Shown here in pieces: positions 1 through 8,026 of a DNA stretch of 14,241 nucleotides. Position numbers and translations under genes: made by a program. Position 1 is the stretch's first letter. The number at the start of each line of letters is the position of its first letter. The notes beneath the pieces were generated by a model. It did no database searches. It had not been told where the DNA came from and was given only the letters and a program-made list of their open reading frames with translations. The stretch comes from JAYRWN01 sp041917975 (GTDB lineage Bacteria > Bacteroidota > Bacteroidia > Chitinophagales > Saprospiraceae). The stretch covers positions 1 through 14,241 of the forward strand of contig JAYRWN010000166.1 in the NCBI GenBank assembly GCA_041917975.1. The letters run 5' to 3'.

Positions 1-2
1 TA

Positions 3-1922
3 GTGCGGATGAAAAACGGACTATCTGGGCACCTGGATGAAATATATCCGGAGGTAATGGGAGTGCGTAATGGCTGGCTGGGTGGTGATGGCGATGCGTG
101 GGAGCGTGGACCCTATTGGATTGATGGGTTGCTCCCGTTAGCTTATATTCTAAGGGACCAGGAACTGATTAACAAGGTGCAGCCGTGGGTAGAATGGACC
201 CTGCAAAATCAGACTGAGGAAGGGTATATTGGTCCTCGTCCCACGCCTGTTCCCCCATCTGCAGAGCCAGGTTTACAGCGGGGTAATCAGTCCGACTGGT
301 GGCCTAAAATGGTAATGTTGAAGATATTGCAACAATATTACCAGGCGACCGGCGATGAACGGGTGATTAGCTGCCTGACCCGGTACTTTCGCTACCAACT
401 AAAAGAATTGCCTTCACGCCCACTGGATTATTTGACCTTATGGGCAAACCGGCGCGGAGGAGATAACCTGATGGTCGTGTATTGGTTGTACAATATTACC
501 GGCGATGAGTTTTTATTAGAGCTTGGAGACTTATTAGTTGAACAGACCTGGCCGTGGACAAAAATATTTTTGAACGAAAGTAATGAGATCACTCCTACTC
601 AACCCTGGCATTATTCCAGCTTGCAACGATATCCTTTTGATCCCCAACAGGTAGAGGCATTAACGGTTTCTAAAACCGGAAGCATGCATACCGTCAACTT
701 AGCCCAAGGGCTGAAACAACCCGTTATTTATGGCCAAAAAGATATTCACCCAAAATATTTGGCGGCGGTGAAAAAAGCCCTCGCTGATATTAAAAAATAC
801 CACGGACAACCCCAGGGTATGTATGGCGGTGATGAACCATTGCATGGAACAAATCCAGTCCAGGGCGTCGAATATTGTTCGGTCGCGGAGATGATGTTTT
901 CTTTAGAAACCATGCTGGGTATAACCGGTGATCTTGAGCTGGCGGACTTGTTGGAGAAAATTACCTATAATGCTTTGCCGGCGCAAGCCGATGAATATTA
1001 CCGGACGCGCCAATATTTTCAGGCAGCGAATCAAATCGAATTATCTGATCGCATGGATGTGTCTTTTGAGAATCATACGCATCAGGGGACAGACTTTGTA
1101 TTTGGAGTGTTAACCGGTTATCCATGTTGCACCGCCAATATGCATCAGGCCTGGCCGAAATTTATCCAGAATTTATTTTATGCTACGGCGGATGGAGGTG
1201 TGGCCGCATTGTTATATGGACCGGCAAAAGTCCACCTGAGTTTGCCATCTGGAGTACCTGTCGAAATTACCGAGACGACTGGATTTCCATTTCGCGATAA
1301 AATTTCTTTTACCATAAACTTGCCTGGTTCTGCAGCATTTCCATTTCATGTGCGCATACCATCCTGGACAGCGAATCCGGTAATTACTATTAATGGTCAG
1401 GTATGGCCCGTTGAAAATAAAAATCAATTAGCCATTATTAACCGTCAGTGGACGGATAGAGATGTGGTGGAGTTACATTTTCCTATGGACGTGCAAGTCA
1501 CCACCTGGCACGAATTTTCGAAAACTATAGAACGTGGTCCGCTGGTCTATGCATTAAAAATAAAAGATCGTGTAGTGACTAAGGACCGGCAGGACCGTTT
1601 TCGCGCTTTCCAGGAAGTTTATGCTGAAGAACCCTGGAATTATGCCTTAGTTGAAAATGATTTAAATCGGATTACGGAAAGCATAAAAATAGTGGAGAAA
1701 CCATGGAGTGGTGGATACCCCTGGACACAAGAGCACACGCCGCTTGAACTGTTTATTCGGGGCGTTCATTTACCGGAATGGGCTGCTCCGAACGGCGTGC
1801 CATATTTCCCAGCGGTGTGGGGTATGCAAGCCATAAACCATGCACTGCGGGACATTTGTTTGATTCCCTATGGTTGTACCAGGTTGCGTATTACGGAATT
1901 TCCAGTAGTGCGCGTACCCTGA
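3..1922 (+). CDS. Glycoside hydrolase, DUF1680/GH127 (beta-L-arabinofuranosidase) family, 5'-truncated by window edge
   Basis: The reading frame is open to the left edge; the GTG at position 3 is just the first start-like codon, so the N-terminus (signal peptide and probably some tens of residues) is outside the window. Residues here are counted from position 3. The fragment begins with the family's alpha-barrel signature (GDAWERGPYWIDGLLPLAY, residues about 30-48). It contains the pieces of the GH127 zinc site: E290 and C292 in VEYCS, and the adjacent pair C375-C376 in YPCCTAN. By family knowledge from HypBA1 (Zn ligands Glu338, Cys340, Cys417, Cys418; Cys417 the nucleophile), C375 would be the nucleophile; E278 in GGDEPLHG is a possible acid/base. 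The C-terminal third is beta-rich, as in the family. The likely role is removal of beta-linked L-arabinofuranose or a related sugar from plant glycans, in the periplasm or outside the cell. Family assignment is solid; the exact sugar is not established, since DUF1680 is broad. Confidence 0.85.
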   Translation: MRMKNGLSGHLDEIYPEVMGVRNGWLGGDGDAWERGPYWIDGLLPLAYILRDQELINKVQPWVEWTLQNQTEEGYIGPRPTPVPPSAEPGLQRGNQSDWWPKMVMLKILQQYYQATGDERVISCLTRYFRYQLKELPSRPLDYLTLWANRRGGDNLMVVYWLYNITGDEFLLELGDLLVEQTWPWTKIFLNESNEITPTQPWHYSSLQRYPFDPQQVEALTVSKTGSMHTVNLAQGLKQPVIYGQKDIHPKYLAAVKKALADIKKYHGQPQGMYGGDEPLHGTNPVQGVEYCSVAEMMFSLETMLGITGDLELADLLEKITYNALPAQADEYYRTRQYFQAANQIELSDRMDVSFENHTHQGTDFVFGVLTGYPCCTANMHQAWPKFIQNLFYATADGGVAALLYGPAKVHLSLPSGVPVEITETTGFPFRDKISFTINLPGSAAFPFHVRIPSWTANPVITINGQVWPVENKNQLAIINRQWTDRDVVELHFPMDVQVTTWHEFSKTIERGPLVYALKIKDRVVTKDRQDRFRAFQEVYAEEPWNYALVENDLNRITESIKIVEKPWSGGYPWTQEHTPLELFIRGVHLPEWAAPNGVPYFPAVWGMQAINHALRDICLIPYGCTRLRITEFPVVRVP

Positions 1923-1959
1923 TCATCGAGGTTAAACTAAAGGACTGGGAAACTTTTTT

Positions 1960-1978
1960 AGACCTACAATGGTCTTTT
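1960..1978 (+). terminator. Weak terminator-like hairpin after the GH127-family gene
   Basis: The arms AGACC (1960-1964) and GGTCT (1971-1975) form a 5-bp stem with a 6-nt loop, running into a short T tract (1975-1978). It lies 38 bp after the glycosidase stop and 25 bp before the next start. The stem is short and only moderately GC-rich, so termination may be partial or the match may be chance. Confidence 0.22.
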
Positions 1979-2002
1979 AATAGACAGAGTAAAGGCAAAT
2001 TT

Positions 2003-2359
2003 ATGTTTAGGATTTTCTTCTTTATTATGATAGGTAGCTTTCTGGCCTTAACGTGTCAAAAGAATGACCAAGGTGGATGCTTCGAAATTTCTTTCGATGA
2101 AAGGCAATGTCAAACCGATGAATTTTTAGCCGGGGCGGAAACTCCCGAAGAGAAAGCAGGTTTAGCCGAGAAATATTTACAAAAAGCAGGAATTCACGTG
2201 ATGTCCAGGCGTTTCGATCCACAGTATTTAAGCATCGTTTGTGAGGCTTGTCACGTATGCCCGACCGGGTTAAGATTTTTCTTTAAAATAGGCGCCGAAG
2301 ATACCAGCAAATTATCCGGACTAAATGTATTAAATCCTGAAACCCTGGCCTGCGAGTAG
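2003..2359 (+). CDS. Small cysteine-rich exported/lipoprotein-like protein, unknown function
   Basis: This is a 118-residue protein. The ATG at 2003 is preferred to earlier in-frame starts, which would run back through the 3' end of the upstream glycosidase gene; from 2003 the protein begins directly with a hydrophobic segment (residues 4-16). That segment ends at C18 in LALTC, an imperfect lipobox (Thr at -1, Ala at -3), so it may be a lipoprotein or simply secreted. Seven cysteines are present: C18, C26, C36, C80, C83, C86 and C117. C80, C83 and C86 form a CxxCxxC cluster followed by Pro (CEACHVCP). This could bind a metal or form disulfides; no haem-binding CxxCH is present, because the His follows C83 but the spacing before it contains two residues from C80 (CEACH), which formally does fit CxxCH once. 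I do not recognise a family. It lies 80 bp downstream of the glycosidase on the same strand and could be co-transcribed. Confidence 0.6.
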   Translation: MFRIFFFIMIGSFLALTCQKNDQGGCFEISFDERQCQTDEFLAGAETPEEKAGLAEKYLQKAGIHVMSRRFDPQYLSIVCEACHVCPTGLRFFFKIGAEDTSKLSGLNVLNPETLACE

Positions 2360-2406
2360 CCGGTGCTTATTTCAGCAGTAGAGACTTTTTTCGACCTGGC
2401 TGTAAC

Positions 2407-4986
2407 TTACTTTCCTTTGATGGTGTAGGAAGTACCCGGTGAAGTCATAAAATCCGTGAGGAAACCTGCCAGTGGCATGTCCGTCGCTGAGGGCTGCTCA
2501 GTGGTATTCACCAGTGGACTTCCTGGATCGATGAAACTAAAACAGGGATTAGGGTTAATACCGGTATCCGCCGATACTGCTGCGCCATCGACGAGGACAG
2601 GTACAGCAGTGCGCAGGCGGCAATGTCCACCAATGGTCGAGTGAATGACCGCTTGTTGCAGTTTGCCATTACTCCACCGGATATCCACTACAAATCCGCC
2701 CCGGGCACGTAGTCCTTTTATTTCCCCGTTTTTCCATGATCCCGGCAGGGCTGGCAATAATTCAATAGATCCCAGGTGACTCTGCATAAGCATTTCGGCA
2801 ATGCCGGCGGTTGCACCGAAATTTCCGTCGATCTGGAAGGGTGGGTGGGCATCGAAAAGGTTATAATACACGCCTCCGCCTCCGGTGTAATTAATGCTAT
2901 CTGCATAAGGGTAGACCGGGGTTAATAACATGTTGATTAATTTAAGGGTATGGTCGCCATCTTTTTGTCTGGCCCAGCAGTTGATCTTCCAACCCATAGA
3001 CCAGCCGGTGGACGGATCTTCCCTGCGTTCAAGGACTTTACGAACTGCCTGAAAAAGCTGAGGTGTGTGCCACGGACCGATTTGGTTACCGGGGTGAAAC
3101 CCATAAAGATGCGAAATGTGCCGGTGTTGAACATGAGATTCATCATAGTCCTGGGACCATTCCTGCAGTTGACCGTATTGGCCCACCTGGTAGGGCAACA
3201 ATTTAGCCAAAACGGCCTGAAGGCTATCGCGCCAACTGGCATCTACGTTTAAGATTTTTGCTGCTTCGATGCTGCGAGCGAAAAGCTCCCGGGTGATGGC
3301 CATATCCATAGTCGGACCCATATTCAGGGAATAATGCTTACCATCCACTTTGTAAGTATTTTCCGGGCTCGTGCCAAAGCGCGTTAAATGGTATCCTTGT
3401 GGGTTCATGGTAAGCATATCCTGGGCAAATAATGCTGCGCCCTTCAACACCGGGTATACGGTGTCGCGCAGAAAAGTCTCCCTGCCGGAATATAAATAAT
3501 GCTCCCACAAATGGCTGGTAAGCCATCCGGCACTCATGGACCAGTTGGCCCATACCGGATCACCATCACCAAAATTTCCCACCGGTGCCGTTTGACGCCA
3601 AATATCAGCGTTGTGATGGGCTACCCAGCCCCGGTAGCCGTAATTAATGGCAGCGGTCTTTTCTCCATTCACCTTTAATTCGTGAATGAACCTGAACAGG
3701 GGTTCATGCAATTCTGACAAGTTAGTGACTTCTGCCGGCCAGTAGTTCATTTCGGTATTGATATTTATGGTATAGTTGGAACTCCAGGGTGGTCTCAATT
3801 CCTGATTCCACAGACCCTGCAGGTTTGCAGGCTGTGTACCCGGTCTGGATGAGGCCACCAATAAATACCGTCCATATTGAAATAACAAAGTCACCAAAGA
3901 AGGATCATTGGCACCGCGCTGATAATCCTCCAGGCGTCGATCAATAGGGTTGCGAATACTGTCTGTCTGCCCTAAATCTAAATGCACCCTGCTCATCAAT
4001 GCCTGATGGTCCCGGATGTGTTGATCCAAAAGGGTTTCATAACCTAATTTTTGGGCCTTGGAGATGGTCACTGGGTTAATGAACGATGGTTCGATACCGG
4101 TGGCGCCGGGCGTGGTATAGCTGTCTTTATAACTGGTGGCCGCTGCCAGAATTAAGGTCATTTCCTGAGGGCCGCTGACCTGCCCAAAACCGTCCTCCAC
4201 CGCCCAGGAAATATCCGGAGTAAGGCCGGTCAGGCGCATTTCGGCGTTCATGCCTTCGCCGTTAAAACCGTCATCGTAGATTAATGCTTTATCTGTTCTG
4301 ACATAGTTTGGTTCGGCATGTTTAGGGGCTTTCATCCATTTACAAATGCCAGTTCCTATACAGACGGTCATGTTCATAACCGGACTGGTAAATTCGGAAG
4401 TAAATTTCCATCCGTCAGGGTGATCGGTAAATAAATGGATAACTAAAACATTTGCCGGTTGACTGACAAAGTGGGTGCGTTGGTACTGATGACCGGCATA
4501 GACATAAGACACCTGAACCAATCCACGGTCGAGATCCAATTCCCGGCGGTAGTTTTCCACCAGCGAACTATCGTGTCCGAAATCCAGCCATAGGTCACCA
4601 AGAGGTGCATACGATTGGGTAAAAGGACCCATCATTTTTTTGGCCGTTTGGTGGGCAGCATCCAGTTGACCTGCACGCAGCTGACTTTCCAGTAACGGGA
4701 CCAGCGCTTTGGCGCCGGGATTGTTCCACTCAGTGGGTTTACCGGCCCAAAATGTGTCATGGTTCAAGGCGATCCGTTCTTTCCCGGTACGGCCAAAAAT
4801 CATGGCACCCAGGCTACCATTGCCCAGGGGTAAGGCTTCTTCCCAAAATTTTGCCGGACGGTCAAAAAAGAAAGTATTTGGCAGCGTATCAGCTGGTTGA
4901 GGTACAGCTATTTTATTACAACCAGCAAGAAACCATAGTGCTGCGAGTGCAAATATCCACCGGTGTAAGCGGAGAGACTGATACAT
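2407..4986 (-). CDS. GH95 family alpha-L-fucosidase / alpha-L-galactosidase, lipoprotein
   Basis: This 859-residue protein starts with a lipoprotein signal (hydrophobic residues 10-22, lipobox LAGC with C23), so it should be membrane-anchored in the periplasm or on the cell surface. The N-terminal GH95 beta domain has the family opening (ALPLGNGSLGAMIFG, 51-65; LNHDTFWAG, 74-82). The catalytic (alpha/alpha)6 barrel follows: N408 and N410 in NINTEMNYWPAE (408-419), E542 in GTSPEN (538-543) and D720 in QIDGNFG (718-724). By comparison with bifidobacterial AfcA (Asn421, Asn423, Glu566, Asp766) these are the complete catalytic set of the inverting mechanism, with Glu as acid and Asn activated by Asp as base. 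The length is typical. The likely reaction is hydrolysis of terminal alpha-1,2-L-fucose or alpha-L-galactose, for example on xyloglucan or pectic side chains. It is separated by 102 bp from the upstream operon and has its own promoter-like box. Confidence 0.92.
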   Translation of the reverse strand: MYQSLRLHRWIFALAALWFLAGCNKIAVPQPADTLPNTFFFDRPAKFWEEALPLGNGSLGAMIFGRTGKERIALNHDTFWAGKPTEWNNPGAKALVPLLESQLRAGQLDAAHQTAKKMMGPFTQSYAPLGDLWLDFGHDSSLVENYRRELDLDRGLVQVSYVYAGHQYQRTHFVSQPANVLVIHLFTDHPDGWKFTSEFTSPVMNMTVCIGTGICKWMKAPKHAEPNYVRTDKALIYDDGFNGEGMNAEMRLTGLTPDISWAVEDGFGQVSGPQEMTLILAAATSYKDSYTTPGATGIEPSFINPVTISKAQKLGYETLLDQHIRDHQALMSRVHLDLGQTDSIRNPIDRRLEDYQRGANDPSLVTLLFQYGRYLLVASSRPGTQPANLQGLWNQELRPPWSSNYTININTEMNYWPAEVTNLSELHEPLFRFIHELKVNGEKTAAINYGYRGWVAHHNADIWRQTAPVGNFGDGDPVWANWSMSAGWLTSHLWEHYLYSGRETFLRDTVYPVLKGAALFAQDMLTMNPQGYHLTRFGTSPENTYKVDGKHYSLNMGPTMDMAITRELFARSIEAAKILNVDASWRDSLQAVLAKLLPYQVGQYGQLQEWSQDYDESHVQHRHISHLYGFHPGNQIGPWHTPQLFQAVRKVLERREDPSTGWSMGWKINCWARQKDGDHTLKLINMLLTPVYPYADSINYTGGGGVYYNLFDAHPPFQIDGNFGATAGIAEMLMQSHLGSIELLPALPGSWKNGEIKGLRARGGFVVDIRWSNGKLQQAVIHSTIGGHCRLRTAVPVLVDGAAVSADTGINPNPCFSFIDPGSPLVNTTEQPSATDMPLAGFLTDFMTSPGTSYTIKGK

Positions 4987-5008
4987 AAACGTTTAATGTT
5001 ATATGTCT

Positions 5009-5016
5009 CAAAAATA
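5009..5016 (-). promoter_or_regulatory. Bacteroidota-type -7 promoter box for the GH95 gene
   Basis: Read on the minus strand, positions 5016 to 5009 give TATTTTTG, an exact match to the Bacteroidota primary-sigma -7 consensus TAnnTTTG. It ends 22 nt upstream of the GH95 ATG at 4986, leaving a short leader. No clear TTG (-33) element is seen about 20 bp further upstream. The box suggests that GH95 can be transcribed independently of the esterase/AtuA operon. Confidence 0.42.
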
Positions 5017-5088
5017 CAGTTTTAAAAGGGTAATATATGCGGCAGCTCAGGAGAAATTATCTTCCTTGCTGTACATCATGACCAAGGT

Positions 5089-5400
5089 TCATGAGCGATC
5101 AGGGATGTCCATTTGCAGTAAAGCGTAACTGAGGGTTTTGCCATGAATGTCTATAGCCAAAGATGTAGTCACTCCACCCGCCAGAGCACCTTCGCAAACA
5201 AATAATAAAGAAGATATTTTCGGCAATTCATAGCGAGCCACTGATCCTTTGATGATGGCATTAAGGTACAGCTTTACTTTTTCTGCGGTTAACCACTCAC
5301 ATAACCATGGGTAGTCTTCTTCGTTATAGGGTATTAGGGATAAAGTAAGCGTATTACCTTTATCGCCGGCTCGACTATGTGCGATGTCATAAAGTTTCAT
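5089..5400 (-). CDS. Small AtuA-like ferredoxin-fold protein
   Basis: This 103-residue protein matches the C-terminal AtuA-like ferredoxin-fold domain. It opens with the signature AHSRAGDKGNT (7-17), continues through GSVARYELP (52-60), and ends with the Gly-rich ALAGGVTTSLAIDIHGKTLS (about 73-92). In proteobacterial AtuA this domain is fused to the DUF1446 domain; here it is a separate gene. Its ATG overlaps the TGA of the upstream atuA-like gene as ATGA (5400-5397), implying translational coupling and probably a physical complex of the two chains. It is cytoplasmic, with no signal peptide. The biochemical function of the domain is not established. It resembles this domain more than the DUF4387 family that often accompanies AtuA homologues. 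Confidence 0.82.
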   Translation of the reverse strand: MKLYDIAHSRAGDKGNTLTLSLIPYNEEDYPWLCEWLTAEKVKLYLNAIIKGSVARYELPKISSLLFVCEGALAGGVTTSLAIDIHGKTLSYALLQMDIPDRS

Positions 5401-6722
5401 GACTCCAGAATATGTAGTTGAGGTTTTACCGCTTCACGCGGCATGAGGATGGATGCGATGCCAATCACTTCAGTCACCAGTTTGCGGGCCCCTCCTCCTC
5501 CGGCCGGCCCATTCGTGTAAAGTGCTTCGACGTCCTCACCTACAAGCTGTGCGGTGAAAGCATCAGGGGCCATCCCGGCCACCCTTAAACGTACTTCCGT
5601 TGGTTCTGATGTTGGCATAAACTGTCTGCGATGAATAGCATTATACCCCAGCAGGTCTATGTTTAATTCAGGAATAAACTTTTGAAGGCGTAATTTTACG
5701 ATCTCACCTGCCCATTGTGCACGGGCCAGTGCTCCCGGCCCGGCATAGGCTATTTCGCCTTCTCCCATATAGCCTGCTTTATACCCTACACTGACCTTTA
5801 AGGTCTCCGGCCTCATTTTTCCCCGACCTCCCCTGAGCAGCACCCGGTTTTCTCCGGACTGGATTAATTCGACCTGAGTAAAATCAGCCGTGACATCAGG
5901 AGTTAAATAGGCATGTGGATTAATGACTTCGTATAAAAGCTGTTCCTTAGCGGTTTGTACATTTAGGAGGCCACCGGTATGCGGAGGTTTGGTTAAAATG
6001 GCCTGACCGTCAGCATGTATTTCTGCCAGGGGGTGGCCCAGGAATGCCATATCAGCAACCGGTTTTTTTAAGGGATCGGCAAAATAACCACCGGTTAAAT
6101 GACCGGCACATTCAAGCAGATGCCCTATTACTGTGCCCTGGCCCAGTTTCGCATAATCGCTTTGATCCCATTGAAAATAATGGATCATGGGAGCTAAAAA
6201 TAATGAAGGATCTGCTACCCGCCCGGTGATGATGACATCAGCATCGCTGGCCATGGCTGGTAACAGGGCCTCAATACCCAGGTACGCATTAGCTGAAACA
6301 ATTTCACCCAATGCTTGCAATGGGGTTCCGGTTTCCAGGCAAAGGGTATTCAGGTCAAGGTTGCTGATTACATCGTCTCCACTGACTACAGCAATTCGCA
6401 AGGGTAAGTTAGCCTTTCTGGCTAATTCAAGAGTTTTTTCGCCTGCCGCCAGCGGGTTCGCTGCACCCATATTGGTGACTAATTGTACCTGGTGGCGGTG
6501 CAATAAAGGTAATAACCGCTCCAAACGCCTTACCAGGTAGGGATCGTACCCATCGGCCGGGTTTTGTAATTTGCGTTTTTGAGCTAAGGCGATGGTTCGT
6601 TCGGCCAGACATTCCAGCACCAAAACATCTAAATTCCCTCTTTCCACCAGGATTTCAGCGGGTTCAAAACGGTCTCCGGAAAAGCCGGCACCACAACCGA
6701 GCCGTAGCGTACTTTTTTTCAT
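5397..6722 (-). CDS. AtuA-family protein (DUF1446 domain), acyclic terpene utilisation-like
   Basis: A 441-residue cytoplasmic protein results from the ATG at 6722. The frame extends upstream to an ATG at 6788, but those 22 residues lie inside the transporter gene and lack family similarity; the 6722 start gives a 4-bp ATGA overlap with the transporter stop and begins MKKSTLRLGCGAGFSGDR, the normal N-terminus of the family. Motifs visible are GCGAGFSGDR (9-18), ECLAERTIA (37-45), TNMGAANP (83-90), VSGDDV (113-118), VIITGRVADPSLFL in the middle, and NGPAGGGGARK near the C-terminus. AtuA is required for citronellol/geraniol catabolism in Pseudomonas, but its reaction is unproven, and homologues occur widely outside terpene clusters. 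No atuB-H or liu partner genes (acyl-CoA dehydrogenase, biotin carboxylase, hydratase) are visible, so a terpene substrate should not be assumed. The context (carboxylate symporter, esterases) points to catabolism of an organic acid. Confidence 0.88.
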   Translation of the reverse strand: MKKSTLRLGCGAGFSGDRFEPAEILVERGNLDVLVLECLAERTIALAQKRKLQNPADGYDPYLVRRLERLLPLLHRHQVQLVTNMGAANPLAAGEKTLELARKANLPLRIAVVSGDDVISNLDLNTLCLETGTPLQALGEIVSANAYLGIEALLPAMASDADVIITGRVADPSLFLAPMIHYFQWDQSDYAKLGQGTVIGHLLECAGHLTGGYFADPLKKPVADMAFLGHPLAEIHADGQAILTKPPHTGGLLNVQTAKEQLLYEVINPHAYLTPDVTADFTQVELIQSGENRVLLRGGRGKMRPETLKVSVGYKAGYMGEGEIAYAGPGALARAQWAGEIVKLRLQKFIPELNIDLLGYNAIHRRQFMPTSEPTEVRLRVAGMAPDAFTAQLVGEDVEALYTNGPAGGGGARKLVTEVIGIASILMPREAVKPQLHILES

Positions 6723-8020
6723 GGCCATGAGATTGAACCGGTCAATAAAGCCACCAGGGTCATGACTGCGGTGGTTCCCCATGACCACAAAAACGTGGAT
6801 CTCTGGTGATCTCCCAAATCCACTTCCGCCAAGCCAATCAGCAGAAAGGTGGATGCAGTAAGCGGGCTGATCGGAAAACCTACCGTCATCTGTCCAAGTA
6901 AAGCGGCGCGGCCTATTTCCAGGGGATTTACTTGCATTTGGACGGCTGACTCGGTCAGGATGGGCAACACCCCAAAATAATACGCGTCGGGGGTAAAGAT
7001 CAGACTCGCGGGCATGCTGGTTATTGCGGTAATAACCGGTAGCCAGGTTCCGTATTGAGCCGGTATAAGTTGAACTAAGGCGGTAGCCATATGATCGATC
7101 ATTTTGGTGCCGGTCAATAATCCTGAAAAAATGCCTGCCGCGAAAATCATGCTGGATACCAAAAAAATATTGGCTGCATGACCTTTTACCACCGCTTGCT
7201 GGTCAGCGAGATGCGGGTAATTAACCCAAAGAGCCAACATGGCCGCTACTACAAAAAGCACCGGCGTCGGAAACCAACCTAACATGAGCAGCATAATCAA
7301 TCCGACGGTCAGAGTTACATTTACCCAAATTAAACGGGGCCTGCGTAATTTTTGCTGCAACGCATTGAGGGAATTAAACGGCCCGTCGGCCTGCATTTCA
7401 GTTAACCCCAGGCGTTGTTTTTCTTTTGAACCAAGAAGATAGGCCGCCAATAATACCCAAACCACACCACCCAAAATAGCCGGGAGGTTTGGATTAAACA
7501 GCTGGTTTACTTCGGTTTTTAAAGTGGCCAGAGCTCGCGCTGACGTTCCGGACCAGGGCACCAGGTGCAAGGGTCCTACCCCGAGAGCAACCACCGTTGT
7601 AAGGGTTAATCTGCTGATGTTTAACTGTTTATAAATAGGTAAAAATGCAGATAAGACAATCATAAAGGTGGCCGTTCCATCCCCGTCCAGATGCACAATC
7701 ATGGTGAGTATAGCTGTGCCCAATACTACTTTTCGGGGATCACCCTGCACTTTTCGTAATATGAATTGAATCAGTGGATCAAATAAACCGGCATCCAGCA
7801 TGGTCGCAAAATAGAGGACGGCAAACATGAGCAAAATACCCGTAGGAGCTACTTGTTTTAAACCTGCGAGGGCCATCTCTCCCAATTCTGCAGGAGTAAA
7901 CCCGGCTATAGAGGCAAAGATGAGGGGCAGCAGGACTAATCCGGTGATCACCGACATCCTTTTGGTGACGATAAGCAACAAAAAGGATAAAATGGTCGCT
8001 AAACCCAGCCAGGCAAGCAC
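6719..8020 (-). CDS. CitMHS-family carboxylate (citrate-like) / proton symporter
   Basis: This is a 433-residue, highly hydrophobic inner-membrane protein of normal family length with about 11-12 predicted membrane segments. Family hallmarks are HLDGDGTATF (110-119), GPLHLVPWSG (149-158), the SLIFTPDAYYFGVLP region (339-353) and PISPLTASTFLLIGL (383-397). CitMHS proteins import citrate complexed with a divalent metal, or related organic acids, together with protons; the true substrate here is unknown. The start is GTG at 8020: an in-frame TAA lies immediately upstream (8023-8021), and no ATG occurs before Met22, inside the first helix. It begins 6 bp after the stop of the upstream esterase, and its own TGA overlaps the next ATG (ATGA), so it sits tightly in the operon. 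Position between exported esterases and the cytoplasmic AtuA pair suggests that it imports the acid the esterases release (inference). Confidence 0.9.
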   Translation of the reverse strand: MLAWLGLATILSFLLLIVTKRMSVITGLVLLPLIFASIAGFTPAELGEMALAGLKQVAPTGILLMFAVLYFATMLDAGLFDPLIQFILRKVQGDPRKVVLGTAILTMIVHLDGDGTATFMIVLSAFLPIYKQLNISRLTLTTVVALGVGPLHLVPWSGTSARALATLKTEVNQLFNPNLPAILGGVVWVLLAAYLLGSKEKQRLGLTEMQADGPFNSLNALQQKLRRPRLIWVNVTLTVGLIMLLMLGWFPTPVLFVVAAMLALWVNYPHLADQQAVVKGHAANIFLVSSMIFAAGIFSGLLTGTKMIDHMATALVQLIPAQYGTWLPVITAITSMPASLIFTPDAYYFGVLPILTESAVQMQVNPLEIGRAALLGQMTVGFPISPLTASTFLLIGLAEVDLGDHQRSTFLWSWGTTAVMTLVALLTGSISWP

Positions 8021-8026
8021 TTAGTA

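Noticed and set aside
1778..2002. Extension of the small cysteine-rich protein upstream to 1778
   Set aside because: It would overlap about 145 bp of the glycosidase gene in another frame and would place the hydrophobic leader in mid-protein.
2360..2406. Possible bidirectional terminator between the converging small gene and GH95
   Set aside because: Only a 4-bp TGCT/AGCA pairing is found and the T run is not adjacent to it, so the evidence is insufficient.
6187..6540. 117-residue open frame on the plus strand opposite the AtuA-like gene
   Set aside because: It is antisense to conserved AtuA motifs and lacks any recognisable feature; a coding-strand shadow.
6723..6788. Upstream start (ATG 6788) for the AtuA-like gene, adding 22 residues
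   Set aside because: The added residues lie wholly within the symporter gene and do not resemble the family N-terminus; ATG 6722 gives an ATGA overlap and a canonical start of the DUF1446 domain.
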